This document shows, piece by piece, positions 20,301 through 21,052 of a stretch of DNA of 21,052 nt. Origin of the DNA: Irineochytrium annulatum (taxonomy: Eukaryota > Chytridiomycota > Chytridiomycetes > Chytridiales > Chytridiaceae); assembly GCA_027600665.1 (NCBI GenBank), contig JADGJL010000441.1:1-21052 (forward strand). Reading direction: 5' to 3'. The notes under the pieces were generated by a model that had not been told where the DNA came from, searched no databases, and saw nothing but the letters and a program-made list of their open reading frames with translations. The position numbers and the translations under genes were made by a program. Each line of letters opens with the position of its first letter. Within the stretch, counting starts at the first letter, position 1.

Positions 20301-21017
20301 TTACGCCGTAATCAGCCTCCCCTCCTTCCTTTCCCTGACTACCCTGAACTCTTCCACGACCGCGCCCATCGCGGCCTTGATCCTCCCCCTGAACGCTTGC
20401 GGGCCGTTCCTGTACGCCACGACAAACGGCCACGTGAAGGCCAGCACGGCGAGGATCACGGGCGACAGCGCGGCGAGGACGGCGTACTTGGCCACGAGCT
20501 GGATCCTCGGGTGCTTGGCCAGCGTGCGCGCGGTCGGGGCGACAACTCCCCGGAGGACGAGAGAGATGGCAGGGGTCGAGAGGGAGATGGCGCGCTTGGT
20601 GATGGCCCAGAGGGTCGACATAGAGAGGTCGTCAGACTTGGTCTCGATCTCGGTCTGGGAGGAGATGACAGTCGTGGTGTTGGCCGGGGCGGTGGCGTCG
20701 TCGTCTATGGCGATGTTGACCTGGTCGGGCTTCTTGTCAACAGGCATCTCGGCGATGACCTCCGCGATCTCCTTGGCTACGATAGAGAAATCCTGGGCGA
20801 GGCTGGCGGCCTGGAATTGGGTGTCGAGCTGTGCCTCCACCACGACCTCGGCGGCCTTGTCGTCCGCGGCGGCCTCGGCGATGCGGTCGACGGCGGAGTC
20901 GTCGAGACGGACGGCGTAGGACGCCACGTCGTAGGCGGTGGCGGTAGCCTTGGGGGCGCCGGCCTCGGCAAGGGCGAGCTCAGCGGCGGAGAGGTCCAGA
21001 GACGAGAGGGTCGACAT
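20301..21017 (-). CDS. Ala-rich single-pass membrane protein, unrecognised
   Basis: An uninterrupted frame encodes 238 residues from the ATG at 21017 (MSTLSSLDLSAAELALAEAG) to TAA at 20303-20301. The N-terminal two thirds are rich in Ala, Asp, Glu and Val and predicted helical. A hydrophobic segment of about 25 residues near 173-200 (KYAVLAALSPVILAVLAFTW) is followed by a basic tail (RGRIKAAMGAVVEEFRVVRE), suggesting a membrane anchor with a cytosolic or matrix tail. I do not recognise a family. The frame stays open to the right edge (HDEDSTLV precedes the Met), so the true start may lie outside the window. The stop codon overlaps a good donor (GC|GTAAGG at 20304), which raises an alternative C terminus using 20257-20023. 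Confidence 0.7.
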   Translation of the reverse strand: MSTLSSLDLSAAELALAEAGAPKATATAYDVASYAVRLDDSAVDRIAEAAADDKAAEVVVEAQLDTQFQAASLAQDFSIVAKEIAEVIAEMPVDKKPDQVNIAIDDDATAPANTTTVISSQTEIETKSDDLSMSTLWAITKRAISLSTPAISLVLRGVVAPTARTLAKHPRIQLVAKYAVLAALSPVILAVLAFTWPFVVAYRNGPQAFRGRIKAAMGAVVEEFRVVRERKEGRLITA

Positions 21018-21052
21018 CACGAGGGTCGAGTCCTCATCGTGCGGGGCGGGTG

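Overview
The window is nuclear DNA of a fungus. It holds nine protein-coding genes packed on both strands, most split by 40-110 nt GT-AG introns, several with CTAAC or TACTAAT branch-site matches. The fungal reading rests on a class V myosin with a DIL tail, an Rrb1/GRWD1-type WD protein, an Ssl2/XPB helicase and a fungal-style mitochondrial PPR protein. The high intron density (23 exons in the myosin, two of them microexons) fits a basidiomycete or an early-diverging (zoosporic or mucoromycote) fungus better than a budding yeast. I cannot place it more finely. I saw no rRNA, tRNA, CRISPR or transposable element.

Layout: (1) 1-224, minus: 5' end of a Gly/His-rich small protein that runs off the left edge. 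(2) 452-2975, minus: a PA-TM-RING-H2 E3 ubiquitin ligase, 4 exons. (3) 3158-5432, minus: the ribosome-assembly chaperone Rrb1/GRWD1, 6 exons. (4) 5557-8272, plus: the TFIIH helicase XPB/Ssl2, 5 exons, one bounded by a GC-AG intron. (5) 8397-9442, plus: an unrecognised protein, 3 exons with two equally frame-correct splice options. (6) 10284-11330, minus: a PAP2-family lipid phosphate phosphatase, 3 exons. (7) 11537-13219, minus: a single-exon mitochondrial PPR protein. (8) 13325-19456, plus: class V myosin, 23 exons, 1614 residues. (9) 20301-21017 or beyond, minus: an alanine-rich membrane protein of unknown function that may start outside the window.

Two short divergent intergenic stretches, 5433-5556 and 13220-13324, must carry promoters for both flanking genes. 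Two longer gaps, 9443-10283 and 19457-20300, lie between convergent gene ends and look like 3' UTR and spacer. Most genes are housekeeping genes (ubiquitin-dependent turnover, ribosome biogenesis, transcription and repair, lipid signalling, mitochondrial expression, actin transport). They do not form a pathway or gene cluster.

I did not find a convincing new biological system. The points most worth a second look are structural: an 11-nt and a 20-nt microexon in the myosin gene, a GC-AG intron in XPB, a hidden first exon for the RING ligase, alternative splicing in the orphan gene, an unusually long Rrb1 intron with two inverted repeats, and a possible extra membrane exon in the last gene. All exon joins were made by eye from splice signals, reading phase and family sequence; summed coding lengths are divisible by three for every spliced gene.
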